Assembly: GCA_037178675.1 (NCBI GenBank)
Contig: JAYMGJ010000257.1
Location: 40,687-104,686 of the forward strand
Direction: 5' to 3'
DNA from: Scleroderma bovista
Taxonomy: Eukaryota; Basidiomycota; Agaricomycetes; Boletales; Sclerodermataceae
DNA: 64,000 nucleotides
Position numbers and translations under genes: made by a program. The notes below the pieces were generated by a model that saw nothing but the letters and a program-made list of their open reading frames with translations, was not told the origin of the DNA and searched no databases. Positions 23,102-34,503 of this stretch are shown in pieces. How positions within the stretch are numbered: the first letter of the stretch is position 1; each line of letters opens with the position of its first letter.

Positions 23102-23719
23102 GCTCGGAGGAGCCAGGACGTATGTGGGCGCATAGTAAGCTGCGGGCACCATCACATCAATGCATTGTATGTTCGTTCTTGTCTTCGGAAGGATGTTTCA
23201 TATGCTCATTCCCTTAGCAGCGTGTTCAGACGATACCACTGTACTCATTCCATGAATCATCCACACACATCATATTATCGTCGGCGGTTGTAAAGAGGAG
23301 CACTTCAATCGGTCTCTCATTTATATTTTTTTCGATGCACATACCACCTTCGTTCACTGTGCATTAGATCTACCTTCGAGCTTCGATATTGATTTTGTTG
23401 TAAGTTAAACTTTAACGGACCTGTATATCTGGGACAAACTGGCAGGATTGGAGACCAATGAATACATAAATTTATTCACATGGATAGTGTCGTAGAGAGA
23501 GGGAGAATTCTAAATTTCTATATCACGGAAACGAAGGTGCTAAGACGCGGGTTAATGTATTTGACAAAGTGTCTATGTTATGTAGGGGGTTGTTGAGAAC
23601 CCACAGAGGAGGTCCTCCGATAGCAAGTCATTCACACGGTCAACTTCCGTCTATCGCCGTCGACTTGCTGCAACGCTGCTCAGCGAATACTACAGCTACT
23701 TTCAACCTCGCAACTTATC
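23102..23719. other. Intergenic between the pheromone gene and SDH3
   Basis: AT-rich in the middle. No second CaaX-terminated ORF was noticed on a visual scan, though the scan was not exhaustive. Confidence 0.4.
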
Positions 23720-24476
23720 ATGATGTCTGCACGCGTCGGTCTTGCGCCCGCGTTCAGGAGAGTGGCATTCTCTCCGAAATTTGGTGGGCACGGAGCTTAG
23801 TTCGCTAAATTGGCACTAAATTACTCGTTTACTACAAGCCCGCAACCAGGTTGCCATTCGATCTGCATTTGTCAAACGGCAAGTTCTAACTCACCACACG
23901 GAAGTAGCTCAGGACACTTAACGTTTTCTCTATAGCGGCGTGCAGACTAAATCGTTGCCTCCATCAGCATCCGAGGAGATTTTGAACCAGCAACGCCTCA
24001 AGCGGCCGTCCAGCCCCCACTTCACCATTTACCAGCCTCAACTGACATGGCTTTCTTCTATTGCCAATCGTGCCACTGGTACCAGTCTCAGCATACGTGA
24101 GTCTGTCGATTGATGTAATGTGCATGTCACGCTTATGCATGCATGATTCAGTGCTCTATGGCTTCTCGCTGGCGTACCTCGTCGCACCCTACACCTTCGA
24201 TAGTGTTCACGTCATCGAATTCGTTTCGGGACTACCAGAGTACGTCAAGTACGCTGGTAAAACCCTCCTTGCAGCACCGTTCGCCTTCCACTCCTTAAAT
24301 GGTCTCCGACACCTCGCCTGGGATTCAGGAAAATGTAAGACTTTATTATGGTGTTCCTTGCTCACGTATTGTTAAATCTTTGTTTTTCAGTCTTGACTGT
24401 CAAGGCGGCATACAGGGCGGGCTACGCAGTACTTGGCGCAACCGCTATTTCTACAGTTGCGCTTGTCTTGATGTAA
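23720..24476 (+). CDS. SDH3: Succinate dehydrogenase cytochrome b subunit (complex II)
   Basis: A membrane anchor of complex II that helps bind heme b and ubiquinone in the inner mitochondrial membrane. Exons 23720-23783, 23839-23882, 23946-24096, 24152-24334 and 24391-24476 sum to 175 residues. The first three exons encode a basic presequence ([17 protein letters not shown], then [14 protein letters not shown]). The diagnostic segment is [19 protein letters not shown] with SIANRATG, the SdhC family signature. The heme-ligand helix follows as [22 protein letters not shown], with its conserved His residues, and a last helix [18 protein letters not shown] closes the protein. The two presequence introns were placed by phase and are slightly less certain than the others. 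Confidence 0.95.
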
Positions 24477-24659
24477 AATTGTAGAAATTTGGATTCGTGT
24501 CCCGACTACTCCATGGAAACGACTAATATATCTAAGTGCAACTAGCTGTGCGACATCAGTTTGCTTCTCTTGCAGTAATTCCTCGCTCATGTTAAGAGAA
24601 CTGACAAACGGATTACCCACTTCGTTTCGGAGCTATGATGCGTTGACCGGTACGAGCTA

Positions 24660-25151
24660 CTAATGTGGATGTGTGGGTAAGGCTGCCAACATGATAGCGT
24701 TGCTTCGCAGATCAAATTGAGATGGTGTTTCGGTGTAATCGAGGGCATGTACCCATGGAGTCATGTACATATCAAGGAGTCGACGACGACCTCTGGGTAA
24801 TCGTGAAAAGTGAGTAGCAGTTACGTTCATGAAATTCGTTAGAGCTGATATGTGACAATCGACGTGCGCTTTGTATCCAGGGAGATAAGACGAACGGGGT
24901 ATGAGGACCAATGGTCCTGAATAGCCTGGTACTACCGAAACCTTTGTCTGACCACAGCCTGCAGAGCTTACGACCATATTTGAAAGGACCCGAAGGTCAG
25001 AGCAATCTTCGTTGTCCAAGCCTTGTTCGCCTTGAGTGCCGAGCTGTTTGTAGACCTGAGATCTCTTGACCAACGTCGTGATGAGGGACATTCCGGTCAA
25101 ACGTGCTCGGGGGATTTCTCGGGCTCGTGCACCACTACCACTTGAGGCCAT
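24660..25151 (-). CDS. Possible hypothetical ORF, 163 aa
   Basis: A single open frame starting at an ATG (MASSGSGARAREIPRARL) and ending in TAG lies between the convergent SDH3 and CK2-beta genes. No known motif is visible. The sequence upstream (TGTTGTAG before the ATG) could be an intron acceptor, and another open stretch at 25152-25379 might supply an upstream exon. Composition is protein-like but not decisive, so a chance frame remains possible. Confidence 0.25.
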   Translation of the reverse strand: MASSGSGARAREIPRARLTGMSLITTLVKRSQVYKQLGTQGEQGLDNEDCSDLRVLSNMVVSSAGCGQTKVSVVPGYSGPLVLIPRSSYLPGYKAHVDCHISALTNFMNVTATHFSRLPRGRRRLLDMYMTPWVHALDYTETPSQFDLRSNAIMLAALPTHPH

Positions 25152-25788
25152 CTACAACATTATCCTAAGACTTGGGCAGTCCGGGAAACCACTGTTTGGA
25201 AGTGATATGCTGTAAAACTCACACGATTTTTGGCCAATGAAAGGGCTCCGTCTAGGGCTGGAGACTGTTAAATAACCGTCCTCGCTTGTTGTCTGTGCAG
25301 ATGCACACATTGAAGAATCTGGTTCTCTTTGGAATCTTAGCATTTCAGTTTTACGATAGCAGAATGATGGAGGAACCACCTTCCCATTATTATGAGAGGA
25401 ACCATTGCATTCCCCTTCTGACCTCTAGTCTTTATTGACATTGGACGGTAATGAACAAAGCCGTGTTCTTACCACGATTCACGTATGATCCGTCAAACAC
25501 ATACTACTGAAGCCTATCAGTGAAATGTCTTCAACATGCAAGACTCAACGCCGACAATAATGCAAGAACATCAGCATTAGATCATGGGAGGTATTTGGTA
25601 CGGCACCCTTCACAAGACTGCAACTTTCTTGCTTGCACCGAAATCTGGCTCTATCCGATGGAAGTGCGTTGTGAAAGTACATACAAATATCTGTACATCC
25701 CACGTCAAGAAAGGTCTTCTAGTGCTTCCAATCTAGCCACTTGCCTAGTCAATGGATTAGCTATCGTTCGGGGAATGTACAGTTACCC

Positions 25789-26776
25789 TTACCTATCCCT
25801 AACTGCCTCTTCCCACCTCTGTAGTTTAGCAATCTCATGAACCTGGAAGCCATAGATCCGTGGCCGGTACCTATCGGCCTTCAAAGCGACAGCAGCTGTA
25901 CTTGCAGGCTCGCCAACATTCTCAGACACCTCCGGCTCTTCCCGTGTCCGCCTGTTTCTTTTGTTAACTTCGGTTTCTTGGGAGCGGTTTTGTGGAGCTT
26001 CCACGGCTCCAACTTTGGGGGCGATGAGGCTAGGGTACACCATGAAGAGTAGATGTGGGAATGATGTGCCGAAATATGCGCCGTCAATAGAGCCATGCCT
26101 TGACGACTTTGGGGAATAAACGTCTTCACAGCGGCCACAGTATAATTTGACAGATTTTTCATATGGGATATCGCTGAGTCCAACAGGTAGCAGTGGTTGC
26201 GACTGACAGAGGACACGGGGGCATCGACCAAACTCTACTTTCCTGTATTTCTCGAGCTAACAAAAAGGGTTTACTCGGGTGCATGAGAAATAAGATGTGT
26301 ACCACACCATTTTGGCAAGTCCACGCGCAGTTACAATCCAGCGTGCATGGATAAGGCCGTACAGCAGGCGCGCTTGGACATCCAGTGAGCCACGTAATTC
26401 ATCTTGTATATCGTCATCTGAAAAGTGCACTCAGAAAAGGAGTCGATGCTTTTGTGGACACGAACCAAGATTGTCAGTGATTAGATCCAATGCATGGCCA
26501 TAGTTGGACACTTCATTGTTAAGACCGGTCAAGTTGAAGCGATCTAAGATATAATCTTCGTCAACTTCGCAAAAATATTCATTTCCCTTGGATGAGAGAA
26601 ACCAAGAGATCCACTGGCGCAAGAATTGTCAGGACACGTTCGTGTTTTCAGCGTGACTCCAGGGCCTCACCGAGCTGAACGTCGTAAGCGAGTGATCAGT
26701 AGTAACGCCAATGGACTCACTTCGAATAATCGGAATCCGAACCACTGGAGACGTCTTCCACCGTACGACCAAGCAT
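25789..26776 (-). CDS. CKB1: Casein kinase 2 regulatory (beta) subunit
   Basis: Dimerises through a zinc finger and assembles the tetrameric CK2 kinase. Exons: 26776-26721, a 4-nt microexon 26674-26671, 26613-26466, 26417-26308 and 26256-25789, together 261 residues. The N-terminus has the acidic autophosphorylation region (SSGSDSDYS). Then come [20 protein letters not shown] and [27 protein letters not shown], and the zinc finger GRCPRVLCQ ... [10 protein letters not shown] with four Cys. [20 protein letters not shown] follows, the strongest family match. The C-terminal tail is longer and charged, ending [16 protein letters not shown]. The frame only closes if the CTCG microexon is included between GTGAGT...TTCAG and GTGAGG...GCCAG introns. 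The ATG at 26776 is the first plausible start, but the 5' end is less certain. Confidence 0.95.
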
Positions 26777-26946
26777 TGTATCGGTTTTGCCCTCAAATAC
26801 GTTTCGCCTGGGGGTGTGCAACGTAGTCGGGTTGAGGAGGAAAGGGGCCAAGAAAGGCAGAACATTCACACGTCACTTTGCCACTGCCCCCGTTGCATGG
26901 TATCGTAGGCTGGTAAGGACCGTCAGAAGCACTAGCATTCTCTGGC

Positions 26947-29253
26947 ATGCCAGAGGACGTGGTGATTGATATGCCAACTGACCTCCATAGCACCAGCGTC
27001 CACAAGTTTGAACTGGTATCGGACTCCCCGGCGCGCTCAAGGGGCATTGCATCTCTCACAGTTCCTATTCCTCATTCACGGAGAAGCAGGCAGGAAGATG
27101 CACCGTCATCACCTTCACGCTGGAAAACTCGCGAGTTTCTCTTCTATTTTGCCGTTGCTGCGGTCGTTCTTCCCTACATGGCCTGGGTGCCAATTCGCCT
27201 CAGTTCACGTATGTCTGGCATCATTTCGAGGGTCTAGCTTGACGTTTCTTTTTCTCATAATAGCTACCAACGCGAATTATCCTTCCTTTGATCACAAACT
27301 CTCCCCTGGTTGGCTATTTGGTCGCCAAGTTGTAAGTAACTGACACATGTCATTTGTTGTTCTCCCATCTTAAAATACGATGACTGGCTGGCACGGGAAA
27401 TGTGCCTAGGATAATAGCGATCGTCAATACCGCGCCTTCCGGGATAACGTGCCAGCCCTAACGCTCCTTGCCCTACTCTATCCCGCTCTACAGTCAATAT
27501 ATATTCGTTTGGCCACCCGTCTACATCCCACGATATCCAAAGACAATACCTATCATGTGCCATTTGTTATCTTCGTTTCTGTTTTGCACCTTATCGGGCT
27601 CCATGGAACAAGTTCCATCAAGATATTTACTATCCTCACAGTGAATTATTACATCGGAAAGGGCTTTCGGGGTTCACAAATCGGACCACTACTTACTTGG
27701 GTATTCAACGCCGTCGTCTTGTCTACAAGCAAAAGCTACGAGAGCTTCCTCTTCGCAAGCTTTCACCCCTCTTTATCACCATTGGTAAGGTGCTAGATGT
27801 CAGTAGACGCATCTTCTAATGTTTTCTATCGACATAGGATGCCTTTGAAGGCATTTACCCGCGTTGGCATATCAGCTTTAATATCACTATGCTGAGGCTA
27901 ATTTCTTTTAACTTGGACTATTACTGGGCTTGCAACTCACGCAGCGCAATGGATGTATGTCTATTCTTCATTCGTGGGTAACAGATGAACGCATTCCCAC
28001 AGCCTGGTTCAAGGCCATCAGAGAAAGAAAGAACAACAACACCCCATTCTCCTGAGCTATATTCTTATGCCAACTATGTGGCCTATGTTCTCTTTCCTCC
28101 GCTCTACATAGCAGGACCGATCTTGACATTCAATAACTTTTTGTGGCAGGTTCTCTTGTCAATGCTTTGGCCCGAACAACCACTCAACTGACGAATTACA
28201 GCTGCGCCGACCACAGGAGATTCCTCGACATTTCCTTTTAAGTTATTTGATGCGCTTCATCATTTGTTTCATCACAATGGAATTCATTCTTCACTTCATG
28301 TACGTGGTGGCCATCAAAGATACCAACGCATGGGTTGGCGATACGCCGCTTGAACTGAGCATGATAGGATTTTGGAATCTAATAATCGTTTGGTTGAAGG
28401 TGTGACTTTCTTCCGTCAAAGTTGCCCCTCCGCTAATCTTTCGACCGTTAGCTTCTGATCCCCTGGCGTTTTTTCCGATTATGGTCGCTGGCTAGTGGCA
28501 TTGACACACCAGAAAACATGGTTCGTTGTATGGCAAACAACTATTCCACGACGGGTTTCTGGAGAAGTTGGCACCGCTCCTATAATCTTTGGATAGTTCG
28601 GTATGATACCCATAAAATAAATAGCTTTGAAATGATCACTAACAGTCAACCAGATACATGTATATTCCTCTGGGCGGAACCAAGAACGTTGCAGTGTCTA
28701 CGATACTTATCTTCACCTTCGTTGCACTCTGGCATGGTGTCGCTTTCCACCTACTCGCATGGGGCTGGATTGTTAGTCTGTTCATCTTGCCCGAGCTATT
28801 AGCGACCTACCTCCTTCCAAACTCCAAGGTTCGTCTTGGTTATATGGGGTTGTGTAAGGGTCTCACTAAGCCTCCATCCACAGTACGGGAAGTATCCGTG
28901 GTACCGCCATGTCTGTGCCATCGGGGCCATATTCAATATACTCATGATGATGACGGCCAATCTCGTGGGGTTCGTGGTTGGAACGGAGGGGGTACTCTAC
29001 ATGGTGAACCAAATTATAACTAGTGCCGAAGGTAACGTCATATTCGTGCTTCTCAGAGGTGACCTCATCATTAATAACCCATGCACCAGGTTTCCGTTTC
29101 CTGGTCGCTGCATGCTGTTGCTTGTTCGTAGGAGTACAGTTAATGTTTGAGTATCGGTAGGTTTTGATTCTATTCCAGCGCTAAGACAATGGGCTGATTT
29201 TGCTTCTCCTTAGTGAGGAGGAAAAACGGCATGGTATTTCGCTCAGATGTTGA
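26947..29253 (+). CDS. GUP1: MBOAT O-acyltransferase GUP1 (GPI-anchor remodelling)
   Basis: An ER membrane acyltransferase that adds a C26 acyl chain to GPI anchors in yeast. Eleven exons (26947-27208 to 29214-29253) sum to 581 residues. A hydrophilic N-terminus leads into many helices ([34 protein letters not shown]). Family segments: [59 protein letters not shown] and PLGGTKN. The catalytic-His helix reads [17 protein letters not shown]. Yeast Gup1-type proteins normally have Asp after this His (LWHD); here it is Gly. The C-terminus ends [12 protein letters not shown]. The gene is divergent from CK2 beta, with start codons only about 170 bp apart. Confidence 0.95.
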
Positions 29254-29268
29254 GTGCCATTTTTAGGG

Positions 29269-29645
29269 CTACTCCACGGAAATCCACTTGTCGATCAGCT
29301 GATTGCTTGGTGTCATCCCCGCGGCCTTTCGCCTTCTTCGTAGTGCATGGTTTACGTTAATGTAATCAAGATAGAATCCTTGCGCAATGAACTTGATCTT
29401 CGTCTTCGTTCGTGGGCGTGCTGTCTCATGTCGTTCGTGCCAAAAAATCAGGATGTCAAATGGCATTGGGCGTCGCGGGTAAATAGTTTAGCCAGGGCCT
29501 CGCCCACACCCCATAAACCTCTAATAGGTATAGTTGCATAAAAGACACTAAGAGGGACCTCAGGAACTGCACACGGAATGCGTTGAACTCGCGATCTGTT
29601 CAGGTGGTACACTGGCAGATGACGGCCTAGCACAAACATTTTCAT
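29269..29645 (-). CDS. Possible small protein, 95 aa, two exons, unknown
   Basis: Not recognised. The reading frame MKMFVLGRHLPVYHLNRSR onward joins, via an 89-nt intron (GTGTGG at 29509 to GACAG at 29421), to RPRTKTKIKFIAQGFYLDY, then RRRRKAAGMTPSNQLIDKW and a stop at 29269. Coding length is 288 nt. The protein would be strongly basic, which would fit a mitochondrial or nucleic-acid-associated protein, but this is only composition. It is convergent with GUP1, with 15 bp between the stops, and lies just downstream of the monooxygenase on the same strand. Confidence 0.4.
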
Positions 29646-29793
29646 GTACACGCCATCACGCCATCAGAATGTGGACGTGGTACATAGGAATTATGCTATA
29701 GGGACGGCGGTGCCCATAGTATCATATACGCTGAAAGAAGTGCTAAGATTGATCCGCACCAAGGGGGCGGTAAGAAAAGGCCAGGGGCGCTCA

Positions 29794-31714
29794 CTAGTCG
29801 TCATCATCGCTGCCGACGTTGACCGCGTGTAGTCGTACACACACCCGCTCTTCTAGCTCGATAGAGCGCTGTTTGGCGCGTTCTCCGAGTAAACCCCACT
29901 TTATCCACCAGTCATCAGCTTCATCCTCAGCATTGTACCCGAATAATTCTTTGAGGGAATCCCACCGCTCCGCGGGCTTATCGCTTGTGCTGCCATCAAA
30001 GACGCCCAGGCCCTGTGCATGCCGCTCGCGCATGATGCGGTCGCGTTCCTCCTGTTCAGGGCCGTCGGGCATCATGCGGAAGAGTAAGTTGCGCTGCTCC
30101 GAGTGTATGACTCTCGCACAACGATCCTCTCTGATGTCCTGAAAAGCATGTAGGAACGTCGGTATTTGCTCTTTGGATGTAATGTGCGAGAGCAGTTTCG
30201 CGAACACGGCTGCATCTTCAACACCAAGAGCCGATATTTGCACTGATCCGGACTGGAATCATTGTCGATAAATTAGTGAAAGTGCGGCACGTGTAGCACT
30301 CTGTTCACATACAGGCAGGGCGTGAGCGGCTTCTCCCAACACTATCATTCGACCATTGCGATGGACCCAGTTGTCTAGTTGTGGAACAATTTTGACAGGC
30401 CCACATATCCGAGACGACGCGCCTCGAACTAACTTCCGCAGCCTAGAATGGCTGTTGAGGGGTGGTTGCTTACAGGACTGATCCTTTACCTACCTCGGCT
30501 CACAGTGGCGACAGATTTCGTGCCATTCTCTCAAGTCGGACTTCGGGGACCAGTCCTCCCCTAGGTAGGCTGGTTGCGGATATTGTTCCACCCAAAGTTG
30601 AAGCGTAAATGCGTCAGAACCTCCCTATATTATAATATTTTCAAAGCTGTGAGGAAACACCTTACGAGGCTACGAACCTACTTACCACGCAGGAGCCCAG
30701 AGCCGAAGCCCGATTCCCCACCCACAGGAACGTAGATGGCTGAGCAGATGTGAGCGCAACGTCTGATGAACAAGAGACACATACCGAAGTACGATTATAC
30801 AACGGAGCAAGGTTGGGATCTTGGATCATAACTTGTGCCGGGACACTGACGCTGAATTGGGATATTCGTCAAGTGGCAGTTACTAGAGCATAGTATCTCC
30901 TTACCTGTAAAACCGACAGTATATTGGCGTCGAGTCATAGAGTGTTTGATCTTTCCCTGATACTACTGTTTGCAGGTTGCTCGAGCGCCCCACTGCGGCG
31001 ACGATGACATCGGCGCGTATCACATGCCCCGTAGACAACTTGACGCTGCAGTCGTCTCCATCTATAGAAACCACTCTTGCACCTAGTCGGACATCTGCGC
31101 CAGCATCTCTTGCGGAACGAAGCAATAACCGCCACAGATCCACATGCTAAGTCACGAACCCGAATGAAGATACAATTGCAAAGTGATCGATGGACTTACC
31201 TGATAAAAGAGGTACTCGCCACCAACTTCCCGGAGAATCTCATCTTCCCAAGGGTGTGTACCCAACAGATCACCTGTATCGTCTGTTAAACGATTAAGGC
31301 GTCAGCTTCGATTGTGGGGTTTGCATGCCGTATACATACATTTCATCACCTCCATCCGCTTGGAGGAAACCACGAATTCACGTAAAGCGTCTTCAAGACC
31401 CCACTGGAACAGGATCTTGGATGCATTTGGCGGTAAGCGGCCACCGCCACGGGCCAGCTATGAGAATGAGTGAGGAGGCTGTCGGCGAGCAGTGGGTGCA
31501 CACATACCTGCGATACCTGCTCCTCTACCAACCTCTCGAGCACGATCACACGATGACCAACTCTCCTGAGTGCGAGTGCACATGCCAAACCGGTAATTCC
31601 TCCCCCGACTACGATAAAGTCGATCAAAATCCTGGATCCGTTGTTTGGCTGGAATGTGACATCAGAACATGGAGCAGCACCGTCAGGAAGGCTGGCACTT
31701 ACAAGGAAATGCAT
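29794..31714 (-). CDS. FAD-dependent monooxygenase (salicylate-hydroxylase-like) with altered flavin motifs
   Basis: Class A flavoprotein monooxygenases hydroxylate aromatic or polyketide substrates using NAD(P)H; the substrate here is unknown. Ten exons (31714-31703 to 30252-29794) give 478 residues. The Rossmann fingerprint is IDFIVVGGGITGLACALAL with RVIVLER. Family features include GGRLPPNASKILFQWGLED and VDLWRLLLRSARDAGADVRLG. The usual DG motif (GADG) is replaced by VAAVGRSSN. The usual GDAAHA flavin motif reads VLGEAAHALPSGS, with Glu for Asp. The long C-terminus ends in GSDDDD. A longer N-terminus from 31780 is possible. No other secondary-metabolism gene is adjacent, so it may act alone. 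Confidence 0.88.
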
Positions 31715-32079
31715 GGGAGATAGAAAGAAGGAAAGATCCAAGCTGAGACGTCTAGCGTGAAGTCCTACCAGCGCTGGCACGGCATTCTTTTTAAATATCT
31801 ACCTGATCTGTTAAGGAAGAAGATTCAGATTACATACTGACATTTGTGTGTACTCTCCATAACATTAAAGCTTGTTTGATGGAGAGTTCCATGTCGTAAG
31901 TCTTCTCATCCAACTCGTCTCCCCACGTGAGACGGGGACCAGACGAGTGGGCTGAAGACGCTCGGCTTGGGGCGTCGAGAACCGCCATCTATGTCCGTGT
32001 CTGTCCGTGTACATGTTGCACTAGTTCGGAGTCTTATCTTTTCGCACTCTTCGCAAGCAAGCCCATCTTGTTCGAAATC
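31715..32079. promoter_or_regulatory. Divergent promoter between the monooxygenase and KAPA synthase
   Basis: 365 bp separate the two start codons. One CACGTG lies at 31924-31929. I see no clear TATA box on either side. Confidence 0.4.
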
Positions 32080-33707
32080 ATGACATCCTTGACCCAGACA
32101 CTGGCCGCCGTCCTCAAATCCCGGGATGATCGTCTTATCAGGCGCCGTCTACCCGAGTCTCATACAAGCTCTGCACAGCCTGTGATTGATTTCACCTCTA
32201 ACGACTATCTTTCTCTCTCGGATTCGATCCCACTCCGGAGCGCTGTCCTTTCTGCGCTCAACTCTGCACCAAATATACTCGGTTCTGGCGGCTCACGCCT
32301 GCTCGTCTCCGCCCCTGCTCATGCAGCCCTCGAAGCCCGGCTCTGTCGCTTTTTCGACGCCCCGGCCGCACTTCTCTTCAACTCTGGATTCGACGCAAAT
32401 ACTGGGTTCTTCTCCGCCGTGCCCCAGCCAGGCGATGTAGTCCTTTACGACGAGTATATCCACGCATCAGTGCATGATGGCATGCGAAGCTCTCGTCTCC
32501 CCCGCGATGCTCTGATTTCATTCACGCACAACTCCGTCCTAGCTCTCCAGCGCACATTGAGCCGTCTCCTTCAAGATCGGAACGAGTTGAGGTTGGGCAA
32601 ATCGAGCGTCTTTGTAGCTGTTGAGAGTCTCTATAGTATGGATGGCACTTTGTCGCCTCTGTCTGATGTCGTCGACTGCGTGGAGAAGATGCTGCCCCTC
32701 GGCAATGGATATGTGGTCGTAGACGAAGCACATGCCACAGGGATCTACGGTCCTAACGGTCGAGGAATGGTTGCCGCCCTTGGGTTAGAAAAGCGCATCT
32801 TCGCAAGGTTACATACATTTGGAAAATCACTGGCCGCCTCAGGAGGTGCGTGTTCGAGGTAATTTCTAGAAGTAAAACTGAATCCCACTGGGTGCAGCTG
32901 TCTTGTTGACAACGGAACTCGTTCGAGACTATCTCCTCAATTACGCACGCAGTCTCATATACACTACTGCCCTCACTAACGCGAGTGTCATCGCTGTCGG
33001 ATGCTCATTCGACATGCTCGAGAATGGGACAACAGAAGCAGTTCGTTCCAATGATCCCATGTCATTGCCATCGCTGATTTTTTTTACCCCAGCTCGCCAC
33101 CCACCTAGCCGATCTCTCAACGTATTTCGTGAGCCAGCTCCGCATTTACCTTAGAAATGTTCCATCATCTCTTCTCCAACTCCCAAATCACCTTGCAGAT
33201 CCCCATCTGATGTTTTTTGAGCCTCAGAAAAAATCTCGGAGTCCAGAGCCTTGGCATTCGTCGACTACATCCCCATCGGACACTAACCGATCAGATAAGA
33301 TTTCATCTGCATTCCAGGAGCAGCCAAAACTGCCCACACAAAATGTAACTAATGTGCCACCCCTTCCACTCTCATCACCAATCATCCCTCTCATCACCCC
33401 AGAACCACGTTCGTTATCAAACTTCCTTTTGTCATTTACGCCGTCCGAAGGCCCAGGCTCAAAAAATGTCTTGGGACCTGTGATCATTCACACGAAACCG
33501 ATCTTCCCACCGACCGTTCCTCCTGGGACATCACGTGTCCGTGTTTGTCTCCACGCCGGACACTCACGCAAGGATGTCGATATTTTACTGCAGGGCATTG
33601 TCGCGTGGACCGAACATCGTATGGGAGAAATGGGGCGCAAGAAACGGGAATGGGAGCAGATGGTGTCGGACAATGGTGTAAAGACGTGGATGGAAGCAAA
33701 ACTGTAA
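32080..33707 (+). CDS. bioF: 8-amino-7-oxononanoate (KAPA) synthase, biotin pathway, with PTS1
   Basis: A PLP enzyme that condenses pimeloyl thioester with alanine in biotin synthesis. Three exons (32080-32845, 32898-33040, 33093-33707) give 507 residues. Alpha-oxoamine-synthase motifs: IDFTSNDYLSLS, LGSGGSRLLVSAPAHAALE, LLFNSGFDANTGFFSA, DEYIHASVHDGMR, VFVAVESLYSMDGTLSPL, VVVDEAHATGIYGPNGRG, and the PLP lysine in TFGKSLAASGA. After LMFFEPQ there is a Ser/Pro-rich insertion of about 100 residues missing in bacterial BioF (~385 aa). The small-domain end VRVCLHAGHSRKDVD then resumes. The C-terminal tripeptide is AKL, a canonical peroxisome signal, agreeing with the peroxisomal location reported for fungal BioF. 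The ATG at 32080 (MTSLTQTL) is chosen because the longer frame starts at GTG. Confidence 0.93.
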
Positions 33708-34503
33708 GCTGCTGTTACACGGAGGAACAAAAACCTTTACCACTTCGATGACAATGACTACGAATGATGACGACGGCGACATTTTGCCCGCTCGGGGGTC
33801 ACTCCGCCACTCGGCGAGGAACGTGTGCGGGCGTCCACTGGGAGCCTGACCTAAATCCACAAATGGGGGTCAGGGTTGAGTAGCTCTATCTTTAGTTCCG
33901 GTGATGAGGGGAAAAGGGCAAATTCGTGAAACCCTTCTTTTCCCGATAACCCGTTGGTATTCGTACGGTGTGGCATACCCAACTAAATGGTGGATTGGCC
34001 GAATCAGTTGGTCTTGCAGGTCATCAGTATGTGTTTTCTCAGTATTTCAGTTTCTCTCATTCTGGCTGCACTCTACTCGTTGTGCTGCCTACCCGAGCTT
34101 CTTCAGTCACTCCTGCAACCACCACTCCTTTTTACCTGCCCTCTGGAGTAAAAATTCCGGCGGCTCTTGTCGACGTTCCTTTCCATACAGGCATGTTTAT
34201 GATAGAATATTAGAAAGCAAATTATTCATCCTCTGGATTACTCGATTTCGGAATTCCTGTTACACGTGCCAACTTTTACAGTTCATTGGAAAAGGCTCTA
34301 ACCATACATATAGACATAGCCAAATTCATGATTCGCTTCTAGCTCTGCTTACCCGGTGCCAAGGTTTTCAGGCTCTTGATGCGTAGAGGACGGCGGTACT
34401 AGAATGGATCCTCCTTTGTGGGGGCAGCAATCATGAGGCCCGATGATCGCGACATCAGTCCTGTAATGTTTCGATCTCGCGGGTGCTCTGGACCAAATAA
34501 GGT
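33708..34503. other. Intergenic between convergent KAPA synthase and POP5
   Basis: A 160-codon frame opens at the ATG at 33904 on the plus strand, but its composition (Ser, Phe, Arg, Cys rich) and lack of splice or motif support make it look like chance. Nothing else is evident. Confidence 0.4.

Noticed and set aside
22899..23135. 78-codon plus-strand frame covering the pheromone gene
   Set aside because: It is in another frame, lacks any motif, and the CaaX-ending frame inside it is far more convincing.
33904..34386. 160-codon plus-strand frame after KAPA synthase
   Set aside because: Composition is unlike a protein, no splice logic or motif, and it lies in a convergent intergenic region.
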